A stretch of 64,000 nt of DNA from Roseicyclus mahoneyensis (lineage in GTDB: Bacteria > Pseudomonadota > Alphaproteobacteria > Rhodobacterales > Rhodobacteraceae), in assembly GCF_003148775.1 (NCBI RefSeq), contig NZ_QGGW01000006.1, positions 1 to 64,000 on the forward strand, written 5' to 3'. Position numbers and translations under genes: made by a program. Below are positions 38,884-48,669 of the stretch, in pieces. Every line of letters starts with the position of its first letter. The first letter of the stretch is position 1. Below the pieces are notes generated by a model. That model saw only the letters and a program-made list of their open reading frames with translations, was not told the DNA's origin and made no database searches.

Positions 38884-40014
38884 GTGGCAGACAGACACCA
38901 GATCGGCAAGACGGCTGAAACCATGACGGATGCCGGCACGCCCCAGCGCATCCAGACCGGTGCGCTGATCATCATTGCGGGCGCCGTTTTGCTGTTCATG
39001 CTGGTGCAGGCGCGGTTCATGCTCACGTCGCTGGCGGTCGCCATCATCTTGTTCAGCCTGACGAGCGATGCCATCGCCTATATCTCGCGGCTCAAGATCG
39101 GCCCGCTGCGCATCCCCAACTGGTTGGCCAGCCTTGTGGCGCTGGTGCTGATTTCCACCGGTCTGTTCATGCTCAGCTCGTTGGTGCTGTCGCAGGTGAA
39201 CACAGTGCTGTCGACGACCCTGCTCTATACGGAACGGGTTCCCGCGGCCGTGGCCGATCTTTTCGCGTGGATGGGGCCCGATGTGGAAAGCGCGATCCAG
39301 AACGCGATGGGCAGCGTCAATGTGTCGGGCTACCTGCGCACGGTCGCCGGGCAGGCCGGGGGGCTGATGCAGGGCACCGTGCTGGTGATCTTGTTCGTGG
39401 GCTTTCTCTTTGCCGAACGGCTGTGGTTCGAGGTCAAGCTGACCAGCCTGATGGGCGGCGATACGGCGCGGGCGGCGCAGGCGCAGCGGATTATCGGCAC
39501 GATCATGCACCGGGTGAATTATTACCTGCTGGTCAAGACCGTGGTCAGCGCTGTCACCGGGGCCATGGTCTATGCCGTCGCCTATGCCTTCAACCTCGAA
39601 CTGGCAGTGGCGATCGGGGTTCTGACCTTCATCCTGAACTATATTCCCAATGTCGGCTCGATCGTGGCGACGGTTCTTGCGACGCTGGTGGCCTATGTGC
39701 AGATCGGCGAACCGGGACCGACCATGGCGTTTTTCGTCGCGGTCAGCCTGATCCAGTTCGTGAACGGCAACATCATCGACCCTTGGCTTATGGGGCGCAC
39801 ACTGCGGCTGTCGACCTTTGGCATCATCGTGTCGCTGGCGTTCTGGGGAGCGGTCTGGGGCATCGCGGGGATGTTCCTGTCGGTGCCGATCATGGTCGCG
39901 GTGATGATCGTATCCAGCCATGTGCCGGGCCTGAGACCGGTCGCTGTCCTGCTCTCGCGCGAAGGGCTGCCCGACGGCGAAGAACCGCCCGCCCAGATAC
40001 GCGCCGCCGAATGA
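38884..40014 (+). CDS. AI-2E-family transporter (PerM-like permease)
   Basis: 376 residues with a cluster of three hydrophobic segments at the N-terminus (IIIAGAVLLFMLVQ, LAVAIILFSL, LASLVALVLISTGLFMLSS), a middle soluble part, and several C-terminal helices including ILNYIPNVGSIVATVLATLVAY and FWGAVWGIAGMFLSVPIMVAVMI, the family's best-conserved region. Family members export small molecules or act as Na+/H+ antiporters. The start may be GTG 38884 or ATG 38923; neither RBS is decisive. Confidence 0.87.
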   Translation: MADRHQIGKTAETMTDAGTPQRIQTGALIIIAGAVLLFMLVQARFMLTSLAVAIILFSLTSDAIAYISRLKIGPLRIPNWLASLVALVLISTGLFMLSSLVLSQVNTVLSTTLLYTERVPAAVADLFAWMGPDVESAIQNAMGSVNVSGYLRTVAGQAGGLMQGTVLVILFVGFLFAERLWFEVKLTSLMGGDTARAAQAQRIIGTIMHRVNYYLLVKTVVSAVTGAMVYAVAYAFNLELAVAIGVLTFILNYIPNVGSIVATVLATLVAYVQIGEPGPTMAFFVAVSLIQFVNGNIIDPWLMGRTLRLSTFGIIVSLAFWGAVWGIAGMFLSVPIMVAVMIVSSHVPGLRPVAVLLSREGLPDGEEPPAQIRAAE

Positions 40015-40023
40015 CTGCAACGG

Positions 40024-42072
40024 TCACGAGGCTTCGCGCAGTACCTCGAGAAACGCATCGCCGAAGCGTTCGGCGTGCCGCTCGCCCAGCAGGCGGGCAA
40101 GGCCCGACAGGTCCGACGGCTTGACCTCGGCCAGTTTCGCCAGTTGTGACGAAGAACAGGTCATCGGCTTGTCGGTCCCATCCGCGCCGCGCGCCAGATC
40201 CGCCTGCACGGCGAGCAGTCGGTCGTAAAGGGTGCCCGCATCGCGCCCGGCCAGCTTGCGCCGGGCCGGGTGCAGATCCTCGGGCGTTTCGCCGGTGATG
40301 ACCGACAGGAAGGCCGCGCCGTATTTCTCCAGCTTGGTTGCGCCCACGCCGCCGATCCGCGCCATCGCATCCAGCGTTACGGGCCGGGTTTCCGCCATCT
40401 CGATCAGCGTCTTGTCGGTGAAGATGACATAGGCGGGCACGCGCGCCCCCTCGGCCAGCGCGCGGCGCTTGGCCTTGAGTGCGGACCGCAGCGGCGCGTC
40501 CTCCTCGCTCACCAGCATCTTGACCTGCGGGCTGCGCGGGGCCTTGGCGATCGTGTCGCGGCGCAAGGTGATGCCCGCCTCACCGCGCAAGATGGGCCGC
40601 GCGGCCTCGGTCATGCGCAGCGCGCCGTGGCGGGCGGGGTCGGGCCGCACGAGGTCATGGGCCGCCATCTGCCGGAACACGGCCTGCCAACCGCGCTTGT
40701 CGAACTCGGTGCCGATCCCGTAGGTCGGCAACTGATCATGACCGCGTTCCCGGATCTTGTCGGTCTGTGCGCCCATCAGCACGTCGATCAGATGCCCCGC
40801 GCCGAACCATTCGCCCGTGCGCAACATGGCCGACAGCGCCTTGCGCACCGGGGTCGTGGCGTCGAACACATCAGGAGGGGTGGCGCACAGATCGCAATTG
40901 CCACACGGCGCGGCGGTTTCCCCAAAATAGCCCAGCAGCACCTGCCGCCGACAGCCCAGCGCCTCGGCCAGCCCCAGAAGCGCGTTCAGACGCGCATGAT
41001 CGGCCTCTTTCCGCTCGGGCGGCGCGAGGCCTTCATCAATCTGGGACCGACGAAACCGGATATCGTCGGGACCATACAAAGTTATCGTATCGGCGGGCGC
41101 GCCGTCCCGGCCCGCGCGGCCGATTTCCTGATAATATCCCTCGATTGATTTGGGCAGATCGGCATGCGCGACCCAGCGGATATCGGGTTTGTCGACACCC
41201 ATGCCGAACGCGATGGTGGCCACCACGATCAGCCCGTCCTCGGTGGCGAAACGCCCCTCGACGATGCGACGATCCTCGGCTTCCATCCCGCCGTGGTAGT
41301 GGCAGGCGCTGTGCCCCGCCTCGCGCAGGGCTTGCGCCAACACCTCGGTCTTGGCCCGCGTGCCGCAATAGACGATGCCCGATTGCCCCTTGCGAGCGCT
41401 CGCAAAGCCCAGGATCTGCGCACGCGGGTTTTGCTTGACCTCGAAGGCGAGGGCGAGGTTCGGCCGGTCGAACCCGCGCAGAAAGCTTTCGGGCGGCACG
41501 CCGTCGAACAGGCGCGCGACGATTTCGGTCTGCGTCTCGGCATCAGCCGTCGCGGTGAAGGCCGCAAGCGGCACGTTCAGCGAGCGCCGCAATTCCCCGA
41601 TCCGCAGGTAGTCGGGGCGGAAATCATGGCCCCATTGGCTGACGCAATGCGCCTCGTCGACCGCGATCAGCGACACGCCCGCGCGCCGGAGCATCCGTTC
41701 CGCGCCCGAGGAAGCCAGCCGTTCCGGCGCGATATAGAGCAGCTTGAGGCTGCCATCCTCCAGCGCTGCCCAGACCGCATCGGTTTCCTCAGGCGTGTTG
41801 CCGCTGGTCAGTGCGCCCGCGACCACGCCCGCCTCGCGCAGGCCGCGCACCTGATCGCGCATCAAGGCGATGAGCGGGGAGATGACGACGGTGACGCCCG
41901 GCCGCATTAGCGCGGGAAGCTGGAAACACAAGCTCTTGCCGCCCCCCGTGGGCATGATCGCCAGAACGTTGCGCCCGGCCGCCACGGCATCCACGATTTC
42001 GGCCTGCCCGGGGCGAAACTCCGAAAACCCGAATACCGTGGACAGAAGGGCGATTGCGTCTTGGTCGGGCAT
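40024..42072 (-). CDS. recQ: ATP-dependent DNA helicase RecQ
   Basis: 682 residues. RecA-like core: MPTGGGKSLCFQLPA (motif I), VISPLIALMRDQ (Ia), VDEAHCVSQWGHDFRPDY (II, DEAH plus aromatic loop), AFTATAD (III) and IGRAGRDG (VI). The zinc site is seen in CNLCATP with neighbouring cysteines, then a winged-helix domain and a C-terminal HRDC domain (LARGADGTDKPMTCSSSQL...). Converges on the permease gene with only nine bases between stops. Confidence 0.96.
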   Translation of the reverse strand: MPDQDAIALLSTVFGFSEFRPGQAEIVDAVAAGRNVLAIMPTGGGKSLCFQLPALMRPGVTVVISPLIALMRDQVRGLREAGVVAGALTSGNTPEETDAVWAALEDGSLKLLYIAPERLASSGAERMLRRAGVSLIAVDEAHCVSQWGHDFRPDYLRIGELRRSLNVPLAAFTATADAETQTEIVARLFDGVPPESFLRGFDRPNLALAFEVKQNPRAQILGFASARKGQSGIVYCGTRAKTEVLAQALREAGHSACHYHGGMEAEDRRIVEGRFATEDGLIVVATIAFGMGVDKPDIRWVAHADLPKSIEGYYQEIGRAGRDGAPADTITLYGPDDIRFRRSQIDEGLAPPERKEADHARLNALLGLAEALGCRRQVLLGYFGETAAPCGNCDLCATPPDVFDATTPVRKALSAMLRTGEWFGAGHLIDVLMGAQTDKIRERGHDQLPTYGIGTEFDKRGWQAVFRQMAAHDLVRPDPARHGALRMTEAARPILRGEAGITLRRDTIAKAPRSPQVKMLVSEEDAPLRSALKAKRRALAEGARVPAYVIFTDKTLIEMAETRPVTLDAMARIGGVGATKLEKYGAAFLSVITGETPEDLHPARRKLAGRDAGTLYDRLLAVQADLARGADGTDKPMTCSSSQLAKLAEVKPSDLSGLARLLGERHAERFGDAFLEVLREAS

Positions 42073-42299
42073 GGCGGCCTGCGGGATCTCTCGTGTTTTG
42101 CTCGATTTTTATGGACTGTCCCATGTTGAGGAACCGTAAACAAGGCCCCGAGCGCCAGATCGAGGGGGGCCCGCGGGGACATCCACAACATATTCCCCTG
42201 TCCCTGACGCTTGGCCCGCGTCAGGTCGCGCCCTTACATGAACGGTCCGGGTCCGGTATGAGCCCGGGCAACCGTTGCATAGCCGAGGAGGCCCCCAAA

Positions 42300-43364
42300 A
42301 TGACCTTTGGCAAGACCCTGACCGCCGCCCTTTTGGGGCTGTCGTTTTCCGGCATGGCTCCCGCCTTTGCGCAAGCGCCCGAGGTGACGTTGCGGTTCCA
42401 GCATTTCGTCTCGCCCGCCTCGGCCAACCCCACGCATTTCATGCAGCCTTGGGCCGACGCGATCGAGGAGCAATCGGGCGGCCGCATCGCAGTCGAGATT
42501 TACCCCTTCATGCAACTGGGCGGGTCAGCGACCGACCAATACGACCTGATCCGCGATGGCGTGATCGACGGCGGCTGGGTCATCCCCGGATACCAGCCCG
42601 GCCGCTTCCCCGAGGCCGAGGCGCTGGAACTGCCCTTCATCACCACCAAATCCGCCGAGGAAGCCAGCCGCGCCGCCTGGGCCTTTACCCAAGACCACCT
42701 GCTTGACGATTTCGCCGATGTGCACCTGATCGCGGTCCACATGCACGGGCGCGGCCTGGTCCACCTGCGGGGCGATCCGATCGAAACGCTGTCCGATTTC
42801 GACGGCTTGCGCCTGCGCGGCCCATCGCGCGCGGCGACCTTGCTGCTTGAACGGCTTGGCGCGACGCCCATCGGCATGCCCGTTCCCGCCTTTCCCGAGG
42901 CGCTGTCGCGCGGCGTGGTCGATGGCGGCGTGATCACATGGGAACAGGCGCCCTCACTCCGTCTGGACGAGCTGACCGACAGCCACACCGACGTGGCGGG
43001 CGATTATTCGCTCTACAATCTCTATTTCCTCTGGGCGATGAACCGCGATGTCTACGAGGGGTTGCCCGATGACCTGCGCGCCGTGATCGATGCGAACTCG
43101 GGTCTCATGGCTTCCGCCTGGGCGGGTCGCGCGCATGACATCGGCGATGCCGACGGGCGCAATGCAATGGAAGATGCCGGCAACATCATCGCCGAGATGT
43201 CGCCCGAGTTGACCGCAGAGATCGAAGTCTTGGGCGCGGGCGTCATCGACGACTGGATCGCCGAGGCCGATGGCCGGGGGCTTGCCGGTGCCGCCCTTGT
43301 CGCCGCCGCACGCGCCGCTGTTGCAGCCGAGGCGGGCAGCGCGCCGGGGGCCTACCGGGACTGA
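42300..43364 (+). CDS. TRAP-transporter solute-binding protein (DctP type)
   Basis: 354 residues. Signal peptide MTFGKTLTAALLGLSFSGMAPAFA, then EVTLRFQHFVSPASANPTHF. Family marks are GGRIAVEIYPFMQLGGSATDQYDLIRDGVIDGGWV and the ligand-arginine region GLRLRGPSRAATLLLERLGATPIGMP. GAGGAGG precedes ATG 42300. The DctQ and DctM membrane subunits are not adjacent, so it is an orphan. Its 3' end overlaps the convergent rsmD by 13 bases. Confidence 0.92.
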   Translation: MTFGKTLTAALLGLSFSGMAPAFAQAPEVTLRFQHFVSPASANPTHFMQPWADAIEEQSGGRIAVEIYPFMQLGGSATDQYDLIRDGVIDGGWVIPGYQPGRFPEAEALELPFITTKSAEEASRAAWAFTQDHLLDDFADVHLIAVHMHGRGLVHLRGDPIETLSDFDGLRLRGPSRAATLLLERLGATPIGMPVPAFPEALSRGVVDGGVITWEQAPSLRLDELTDSHTDVAGDYSLYNLYFLWAMNRDVYEGLPDDLRAVIDANSGLMASAWAGRAHDIGDADGRNAMEDAGNIIAEMSPELTAEIEVLGAGVIDDWIAEADGRGLAGAALVAAARAAVAAEAGSAPGAYRD

Positions 43365-43927
43365 CGCTCCGCCGCGCGCAAAACGGTGATGACCGTGCCG
43401 CCGTAACGCCGCTGGTCAAGCAGGTCCAAGCCCGCGGGCGGAAGGGGCTGTGCATTGTCTTCCCAGACGACCAGCGCGCCGGGGGCAAGCCAGCCCCCGG
43501 CCATGGCCGACACAAGCGCCCGTTCGCCCAGCCCCTGCCCATAGGGCGGGTCGAGAAACACGAGGTCGAAGGGCGCGCCCGTCACCGCGCCCATAGCGGT
43601 GGCGTCCCGATGAAAGAGCTTGGTCGCGCCCTGCGCCGAACACAGCGCGACATTCTCGCGCAACAGCGCGCGCGCAGCGGTCCCGTCATCGACGAAAGTG
43701 ACATGGGCCGCACCCCGGCTGAACGCCTCAAGCCCCAGCGCGCCGGTGCCCGCGAACAGATCCAGCACCCGCTTGCCCGTGACCGGGTCGCCATGCTTGC
43801 CGCTGGTCAGCAGGTTGAACAGGCTTTCGCGCACCCGGTCCGTGGTCGGGCGCAGATGGGCTGCCCCATCGCCCGCGCCCACCTCGGCCAGTTTCTTGCC
43901 CCGGAGCCGCCCGGCGATGATCCGCAT
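43352..43927 (-). CDS. rsmD: 16S rRNA (guanine966-N2)-methyltransferase
   Basis: 191 residues. N-terminal MRIIAGRLRGKKL and RPTTDRVRESLFNLL are the RsmD signatures; the AdoMet site is VLDLFAGTGALGLEAFSRG and the catalytic loop LDPPYGQG. It modifies helix 31 of 16S rRNA. ATG 43927 lies four bases after the stop of the flavoprotein gene, so it is the second gene of that operon. Confidence 0.95.
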   Translation of the reverse strand: MRIIAGRLRGKKLAEVGAGDGAAHLRPTTDRVRESLFNLLTSGKHGDPVTGKRVLDLFAGTGALGLEAFSRGAAHVTFVDDGTAARALLRENVALCSAQGATKLFHRDATAMGAVTGAPFDLVFLDPPYGQGLGERALVSAMAGGWLAPGALVVWEDNAQPLPPAGLDLLDQRRYGGTVITVLRAAERQSR

Positions 43928-43931
43928 CCGC

Positions 43932-45137
43932 TCAGGCCTTGAGCAGGGGTTTGAGGTCCTGCCCCGCATCCGCCACCACGTCCGGCGCGGGCGACCTGGC
44001 CATCTCGATCAGGCGTTTGCCGACCATGTAGGCGCGCGGGTCGTTCATCGCATCCACCGCCAGCAGCGTAGCGCCCGCGTAATACCAATGCGACCGCGCT
44101 GTGCCGCCGTCACGTATGACAACGCGATCATACCCCGTGTTGAGCCCCGCGATCTGCAGCTTGACATCGTACTGGTCGGACCAGAACCAGGGCTGCGGCA
44201 CGTAAGGGGCATCCGCCCCCATGATATTGCGTGCCACCGCCTCGGCCTGATCGATGGCGTTCTGCACGGATTCCAACCGGATCATCGCGCCGCGAAAGGG
44301 AAAGACCGCGCAATCGCCCGCGGCCCAGATCGCCGGGTCGCTGGTGCGGCCACGATCGTCGAGTGTGATGCCATTGGCCACCTCCAGCCCCGCCGCCTCG
44401 GCCAGCGCGGTCGCGGGTGTGATGCCGATGCCCGCGATCACCATGTCGACGGCATGCTCCGAGCCGTCCGACAGGATCGCGCCGGTCACATGACCTTCAC
44501 CGGTCAGCCGCGTCAGGCCGATGCCTTCCCGGATGACGACACCATGCGCGCGATGCAGCGCGCGAAACCAGTCCGAGGTTTCGGGGGCGGCGACACGTTG
44601 CAAGATGCGGTCGGCCATTTCGATCAGCGTCACCGCCATGCCACGTTTGGCCGCGACGGCGGCAGCCTCCAGCCCGATATAGCCGCCCCCCACGATCAGC
44701 GCGCGGCGGCCCGGCTGCATCCCCGGCCCCATCGCATCCACATCGCGCAACGTCCGCACCACATGCACACCGGCCAACTCGCCTCCGATGGCAGCGGGCA
44801 GACTGCGCGGCACCGATCCTGTGGCCAGCACCAGATGGTCATAGGGCACGGCCTTGCCCCCTGCGGTCACCACGCAGGCCGCGCGGTCGATTGCGCTGAC
44901 GGCCGTGTCCAGCATCAAGGTGACGCCATTTTCAGCGTAATAGCTTTCGGGGCGCAGATAGAGCCGTTCCAACGCCATCTCGCCCATGAGATACGCCTTG
45001 GACAGCGGTGGCCGCTGGTAGGGCGGCGCGTGTTCCGCGCCGATCAACGTGATGGACCCGGTGAACCCTTCTGACCGCAGCTTGGCCACGCAAGATGCAC
45101 CGGCCTGCCCGGCCCCAACCACCACGATCTTTTCCAT
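43932..45137 (-). CDS. FAD/NAD(P)-dependent ferredoxin-reductase-like oxidoreductase
   Basis: 401 residues. Two Rossmann motifs: IVVVGAGQAGASCVAKLR (FAD) and ALIVGGGYIGLEAAAVA (NAD(P)H); then a TPATALAEAAGLEVANGI segment, DPAIWAAGDCAVFP, and a C-terminal reductase domain (PWFWSDQYDVKLQIAGL) typical of ferredoxin/rubredoxin reductases that feed oxygenases. AAGGTG before ATG 45137. No partner oxygenase is next to it, so the acceptor is unknown. Confidence 0.9.
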   Translation of the reverse strand: MEKIVVVGAGQAGASCVAKLRSEGFTGSITLIGAEHAPPYQRPPLSKAYLMGEMALERLYLRPESYYAENGVTLMLDTAVSAIDRAACVVTAGGKAVPYDHLVLATGSVPRSLPAAIGGELAGVHVVRTLRDVDAMGPGMQPGRRALIVGGGYIGLEAAAVAAKRGMAVTLIEMADRILQRVAAPETSDWFRALHRAHGVVIREGIGLTRLTGEGHVTGAILSDGSEHAVDMVIAGIGITPATALAEAAGLEVANGITLDDRGRTSDPAIWAAGDCAVFPFRGAMIRLESVQNAIDQAEAVARNIMGADAPYVPQPWFWSDQYDVKLQIAGLNTGYDRVVIRDGGTARSHWYYAGATLLAVDAMNDPRAYMVGKRLIEMARSPAPDVVADAGQDLKPLLKA

Positions 45138-45221
45138 GCCCGTCACCTTTCGCGTTGGCCGCCCGTCGCGGGGACCCTATATGCGGGACGAACGGTTGAA
45201 CAAGCGAGAGGGACCGCACCC

Positions 45222-45710
45222 ATGACCATTTCCGTTGGCGACACGCTGCCTGATGCCACCCTGTTGATCTTCGGCGAGAAAGGCCCCGAGCCGGTCAAGA
45301 TGGCCGACAAGCTCAAGGGCCGCAAGGTCGTGATCTTCGGACTGCCGGGCGCCTATACCGGCACCTGCACCTCGGCCCATGTGCCCAGCTTCATCCGCAC
45401 CAAGGGCGAATTCGACGCCAAGGGCGTGGACGAGATCATCTGCGTGTCCGTCAACGATCCCTTCGTGATGGCGGCTTGGGGCAAAGATACCGGGGCGGCT
45501 GCGGCAGGGCTGACCTTCCTTGGCGACGCGGGCGCGGAATTCACCAAGGCCATCGGCATGAACTGGACGGCCGAGCCTGCGGGCTTTTTCGACCGCTCGC
45601 GCCGCTACGCGCTTTATGCCGAGGATGGCGTGGTCAAGTCGCTCAACATCGAAGCCGGGCCGGGCGTGTGCGACCTGTCGTCGGGCGAAACGCTGCTGTC
45701 GCAGATCTGA
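45222..45710 (+). CDS. Peroxiredoxin (Prx5/AhpE-like, atypical 2-Cys group)
   Basis: 162 residues. Starts MTISVGDTLPDATLLIFG; the peroxidatic cysteine is in PGAYTGTCTSAHVPSF. A second cysteine in GPGVCDLSSGE could be the resolving one. Reduces H2O2 and alkyl peroxides in the cytosol. AGAGAGGGACCGCACCC precedes ATG 45222. Divergent from the flavoprotein gene. Confidence 0.93.
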   Translation: MTISVGDTLPDATLLIFGEKGPEPVKMADKLKGRKVVIFGLPGAYTGTCTSAHVPSFIRTKGEFDAKGVDEIICVSVNDPFVMAAWGKDTGAAAAGLTFLGDAGAEFTKAIGMNWTAEPAGFFDRSRRYALYAEDGVVKSLNIEAGPGVCDLSSGETLLSQI

Positions 45711-45717
45711 GGCGGGC

Positions 45718-45762
45718 GAAAAACGCGCGTTTTTCAGGGCGGAAAACCCGGGTTTTCCGCCC
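45718..45762. terminator. Tandem perfect palindromes between convergent genes
   Basis: GAAAAACGC/GCGTTTTTC (45718-45735) and GGGCGGAAAACCC with its exact reverse complement (45737-45762) stand side by side between the peroxiredoxin and phhB stops. Both could form loop-poor hairpins and act as bidirectional terminators. Confidence 0.65.
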
Positions 45763-45765
45763 ACA

Positions 45766-46065
45766 CTATCCGGCGAAACGGTCCATCTTGGACGCCAGCG
45801 CCACGTCGAGATTGCTGATCCCGCCCATGTCATGCGTGGTCAGCGTCACCTCAACCGTTTTGTAGACGTTGAACCATTCGGGATGGTGGTTCATGTGCTC
45901 GGCCACCAGCGCCACCCGCGTCATCCAGCCGAAGGCTTCGTTGAAATCGCCAAAGACGAAGCGTTTGGTGATCGCGTCGCGCCCCTCGACCAGTGTCCAT
46001 CCGTGACCCGTCAGCGCCTCGAGCGCCTGATCGCGGTCCGTCCCCTCCAGCTTGTGCGCGTCCAT
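45766..46065 (-). CDS. phhB: Pterin-4a-carbinolamine dehydratase
   Basis: 99 residues; regenerates tetrahydrobiopterin/tetrahydromonapterin for phenylalanine hydroxylase. The active-site motif EHMNHHPEW and the final [19 protein letters not shown] are diagnostic. ATG 46065 overlaps the upstream stop (TGATG). Phenylalanine hydroxylase itself is not nearby; hmgA at 35230 acts further down the same catabolic route. Confidence 0.95.
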   Translation of the reverse strand: MDAHKLEGTDRDQALEALTGHGWTLVEGRDAITKRFVFGDFNEAFGWMTRVALVAEHMNHHPEWFNVYKTVEVTLTTHDMGGISNLDVALASKMDRFAG

Positions 46066-47255
46066 CAATCCTGTTCCTCCATCTGGGTGCGTTTGAATGG
46101 GCCGTAACCCGTCATCACCTCGATCTCTTCATCGACCGCCGCACGTTCAGCCGCGAGATAATGTTCGATCGCGCGCGCAAAGCCACCGTCCCGCACCCAG
46201 TGCAGCGAGTGGGTCTGCACCGGCATGTAGCCGCGCGCCAGCTTGTGCATGCCCTGCGCGCCAGCCTCGACACGCGAAAGACCATGGGCGATGGCGAAAT
46301 CGATGGCCTGATAGTAGCACAATTCAAAGTGCAGGCAGGGATGATGTTCGGTGCAGCCCCAGTAGCGGCCATAAAGCACGTCGCGCCCGATGAAATTCAG
46401 CGCGCCCGCGACGGGCCGCCCGTCGCGGATCGCCAACACCAGAAGCATGTCGTCGCGCAGCCGATCCTGCGCCAGATCGAAGAAGGACCGTGTCAGATAG
46501 GGCTGGCCCCATTTGCGCGCCCCGGTATCCTGATAGAACACCCAAAAGGCATCCCAATGCTCGGGCCGGATCTGATCGCCGGTCAACGCGACGATCTCGC
46601 CGCCGAACCCCTGCGCCTCGGCGCGTTCCTTGCGGATGTTCTTGCGCTTGCGGGAACTGAGTGTGTCAAGGAAACCGTCGAAATCGGTATAGCCGTCGTT
46701 TTCCCAATGGAACTGTTGGCTTGCGCGAGGCATCAGGCCCATGCGCTCGCCCGCCTCGGCCTCATCCTCGGTGCAAAAGGTGATGTGGAGCGAACTCAGG
46801 TCATTGGTCTCGGCCAGTTGCACAGCGCCCTGCACCAGCGCCGCCATCCCCGTCTCGCGCCAACCGGGACGGGTCAGGAACCGCCGCCCGGTGGCGGGGG
46901 TAAAGGGCACCGCCATCTGCAGCTTGGGGTAATATTGTCCGCCGGCGCGTTCATAGGCCTGCGCCCAGTTGTGATCGAAGATATATTCGCCTTGGCTGTG
47001 CCCCTTGGCATAAAGGGGCGCCACGGCGATCACCTGCCCCTCGGCGCGGGCGACCAGATGGCGCGGCGACCAGCCGGTGCCGGTGCCGACCGACCGGGAG
47101 CGTTCCAGCGCCGACAGGAAGCGGTGCGTGGTGAAGGGATCAAACGGCCGCCCGCCATCCCCCGCCTCGGGGCAGGCGCAGGCATCCCAATCGACGGCCT
47201 CGACCTGCGTCAGGCTGGACAAAACCTCGATCTCGATGGGAATGCTGCCGTCCAT
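46065..47255 (-). CDS. COG3146/DUF482 GNAT-like protein
   Basis: 396 residues of the family annotated as peptidogalycan-biosynthesis or acyltransferase-like (FemAB/GNAT fold). Conserved stretches: [48 protein letters not shown] and [33 protein letters not shown] lies just before ATG 47255. The true substrate is unknown. Translationally coupled to phhB, which is unexpected from function. Confidence 0.88.
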   Translation of the reverse strand: MDGSIPIEIEVLSSLTQVEAVDWDACACPEAGDGGRPFDPFTTHRFLSALERSRSVGTGTGWSPRHLVARAEGQVIAVAPLYAKGHSQGEYIFDHNWAQAYERAGGQYYPKLQMAVPFTPATGRRFLTRPGWRETGMAALVQGAVQLAETNDLSSLHITFCTEDEAEAGERMGLMPRASQQFHWENDGYTDFDGFLDTLSSRKRKNIRKERAEAQGFGGEIVALTGDQIRPEHWDAFWVFYQDTGARKWGQPYLTRSFFDLAQDRLRDDMLLVLAIRDGRPVAGALNFIGRDVLYGRYWGCTEHHPCLHFELCYYQAIDFAIAHGLSRVEAGAQGMHKLARGYMPVQTHSLHWVRDGGFARAIEHYLAAERAAVDEEIEVMTGYGPFKRTQMEEQD

Positions 47256-47313
47256 CTCCCGCTCTCCGACGTATGCGTGCCTCTGGCGTGACATGGGGCC
47301 AGCGCGGCCTGCG

Positions 47314-48090
47314 TCAATCGTGCGCGGGGCGGACCTGCGGCAGGTAACCTTCGAAAGTGACGTTGTCGGCGATCTTGCGGGCCTCGGCATCGACTTCGTG
47401 GGATTTCACCGTCCAGCACAAGACGGGGACACCCTGCGCCTTGAGCTCGGCCACGCGCGGGTTGGCCAGATCGGTCCAGTCATGGCTGATGAAACCCGCG
47501 CCCACCGCGTCGAAGGCGCTGATCGCGCGCAGCGCGGCGCAGGCCTCGGGCAAGAGCCTTGGCCATTGCGACGGGACATAGCCGCAGGTCGTCAGCCCGC
47601 GCGGCAGATCAGGGGCCAGCCGTTGCATCGCGGCCATCATGTGAGGGTTGAAGGACATGACCGCGACATCGCCGGTGTAATCCGCCAGAACCTTTGCCGT
47701 CGCTTCCTCCAGCGCGGTATCGGCCTCGCTCATGCCGCCCGACTGGTCTTTCAGCTCGATCAGCAACGGCACCGAACCACCGATCCGGTCGAGCACCTGC
47801 GCCAGCGTCGGGATGCGGTCCTCGGAGCCGTTCAGGCGGATGTCGCCCAACTCGCGCGCCGTCCGGTCGCGAACCGGGCCGCGCGCCGCCGTCAGCCGGT
47901 CAAGCGTGCCGTCATGAAACACCATCGGCACGCCATCGGCGCTGAGCTGCAGGTCGATCTCGATGCCGTAGCCCGCCCGTACCGCGCGGTCTATCGCAGC
48001 CGGACTGTTCTCGATCACGCCCGCACCCGCGTCATGCAGGGCACGGTGCGCGACGGGGTGCGTGGTGAACGCTGCGGGCAAGGCAGGCAT
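47314..48090 (-). CDS. Glycerophosphodiester phosphodiesterase
   Basis: 258 residues, TIM-barrel GDPD. Catalytic pattern AHRALHDAGAGVIENS ... GIEIDLQLSADGVPMVFHDGTLDRLT (two His, Glu, Asp, His) and VPLLIELKDQ (Glu, Lys). No signal peptide, so cytosolic like UgpQ. Hydrolyses deacylated phospholipids to glycerol-3-phosphate plus alcohol. Nine-base gap from the RidA-like gene; same operon. Confidence 0.93.
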   Translation of the reverse strand: MPALPAAFTTHPVAHRALHDAGAGVIENSPAAIDRAVRAGYGIEIDLQLSADGVPMVFHDGTLDRLTAARGPVRDRTARELGDIRLNGSEDRIPTLAQVLDRIGGSVPLLIELKDQSGGMSEADTALEEATAKVLADYTGDVAVMSFNPHMMAAMQRLAPDLPRGLTTCGYVPSQWPRLLPEACAALRAISAFDAVGAGFISHDWTDLANPRVAELKAQGVPVLCWTVKSHEVDAEARKIADNVTFEGYLPQVRPAHD

Positions 48091-48099
48091 GGGAAGACC

Positions 48100-48582
48100 T
48101 CAGGCCGGGGTGATCTGAAAGATGCCCTCGACCTCGACCGCGCAGCCAAAAGGCAGCGAGCCCGCGCTGACCGCCGACCGGCTGTGCCGCCCCTTGTCGC
48201 CCAGAACCTCGACCAGCAGGTCGGAGGCGCCATTGACCACCTTGGGCTGGTCGCCGAATTCGGGGGTAGAGTTGACGAAGCCGGTCAGCTTGACCACCCG
48301 CACCAGCCGGTCCAGATCGCCGCCACAGGCCGCTTTGACCTGCGCCAGAAGGTTCAGCGCACATTGACGCGCGGCTGCGGCTGCGGCGGGAATGTCGATA
48401 TCGGCGCCGACCTTGCCCTTGATCAGGGTCTCAAGGCCTGCCGCGGTCATCGGGATCTGGCCCGAGACAAAGACCATGTCGCCCGCGATCACATAGGGCA
48501 CGTAATTCGCCGCAGGCGCAGGCGGTGGTCCCGCCAGTTCAATGCCCAGTTCCGCCAGCCGCGCCTCGATCTGTCCAGCCAT
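48100..48582 (-). CDS. RidA/YjgF-family protein
   Basis: 160 residues, longer than RidA proper (about 128), with the layout of the YjgF/chorismate-mutase-like subgroup: MAGQIEARLAELGIELAGPP, MVFVSGQIPM, ARQCALNLLAQVKAACGGDLDRLVRVVKLTGFV. RidA members hydrolyse reactive enamine/imine intermediates; this subgroup is less well defined. First gene ahead of the GDPD gene. Confidence 0.88.
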   Translation of the reverse strand: MAGQIEARLAELGIELAGPPPAPAANYVPYVIAGDMVFVSGQIPMTAAGLETLIKGKVGADIDIPAAAAAARQCALNLLAQVKAACGGDLDRLVRVVKLTGFVNSTPEFGDQPKVVNGASDLLVEVLGDKGRHSRSAVSAGSLPFGCAVEVEGIFQITPA

Positions 48583-48669
48583 GATTTTTGGTCTCCCACC
48601 CGTTGTCCGATTTGTCGCGACGCTAACGGGGCTCTTGGCGGAGGGAAAGGGGCAGCGGTGTCGCCCGGC

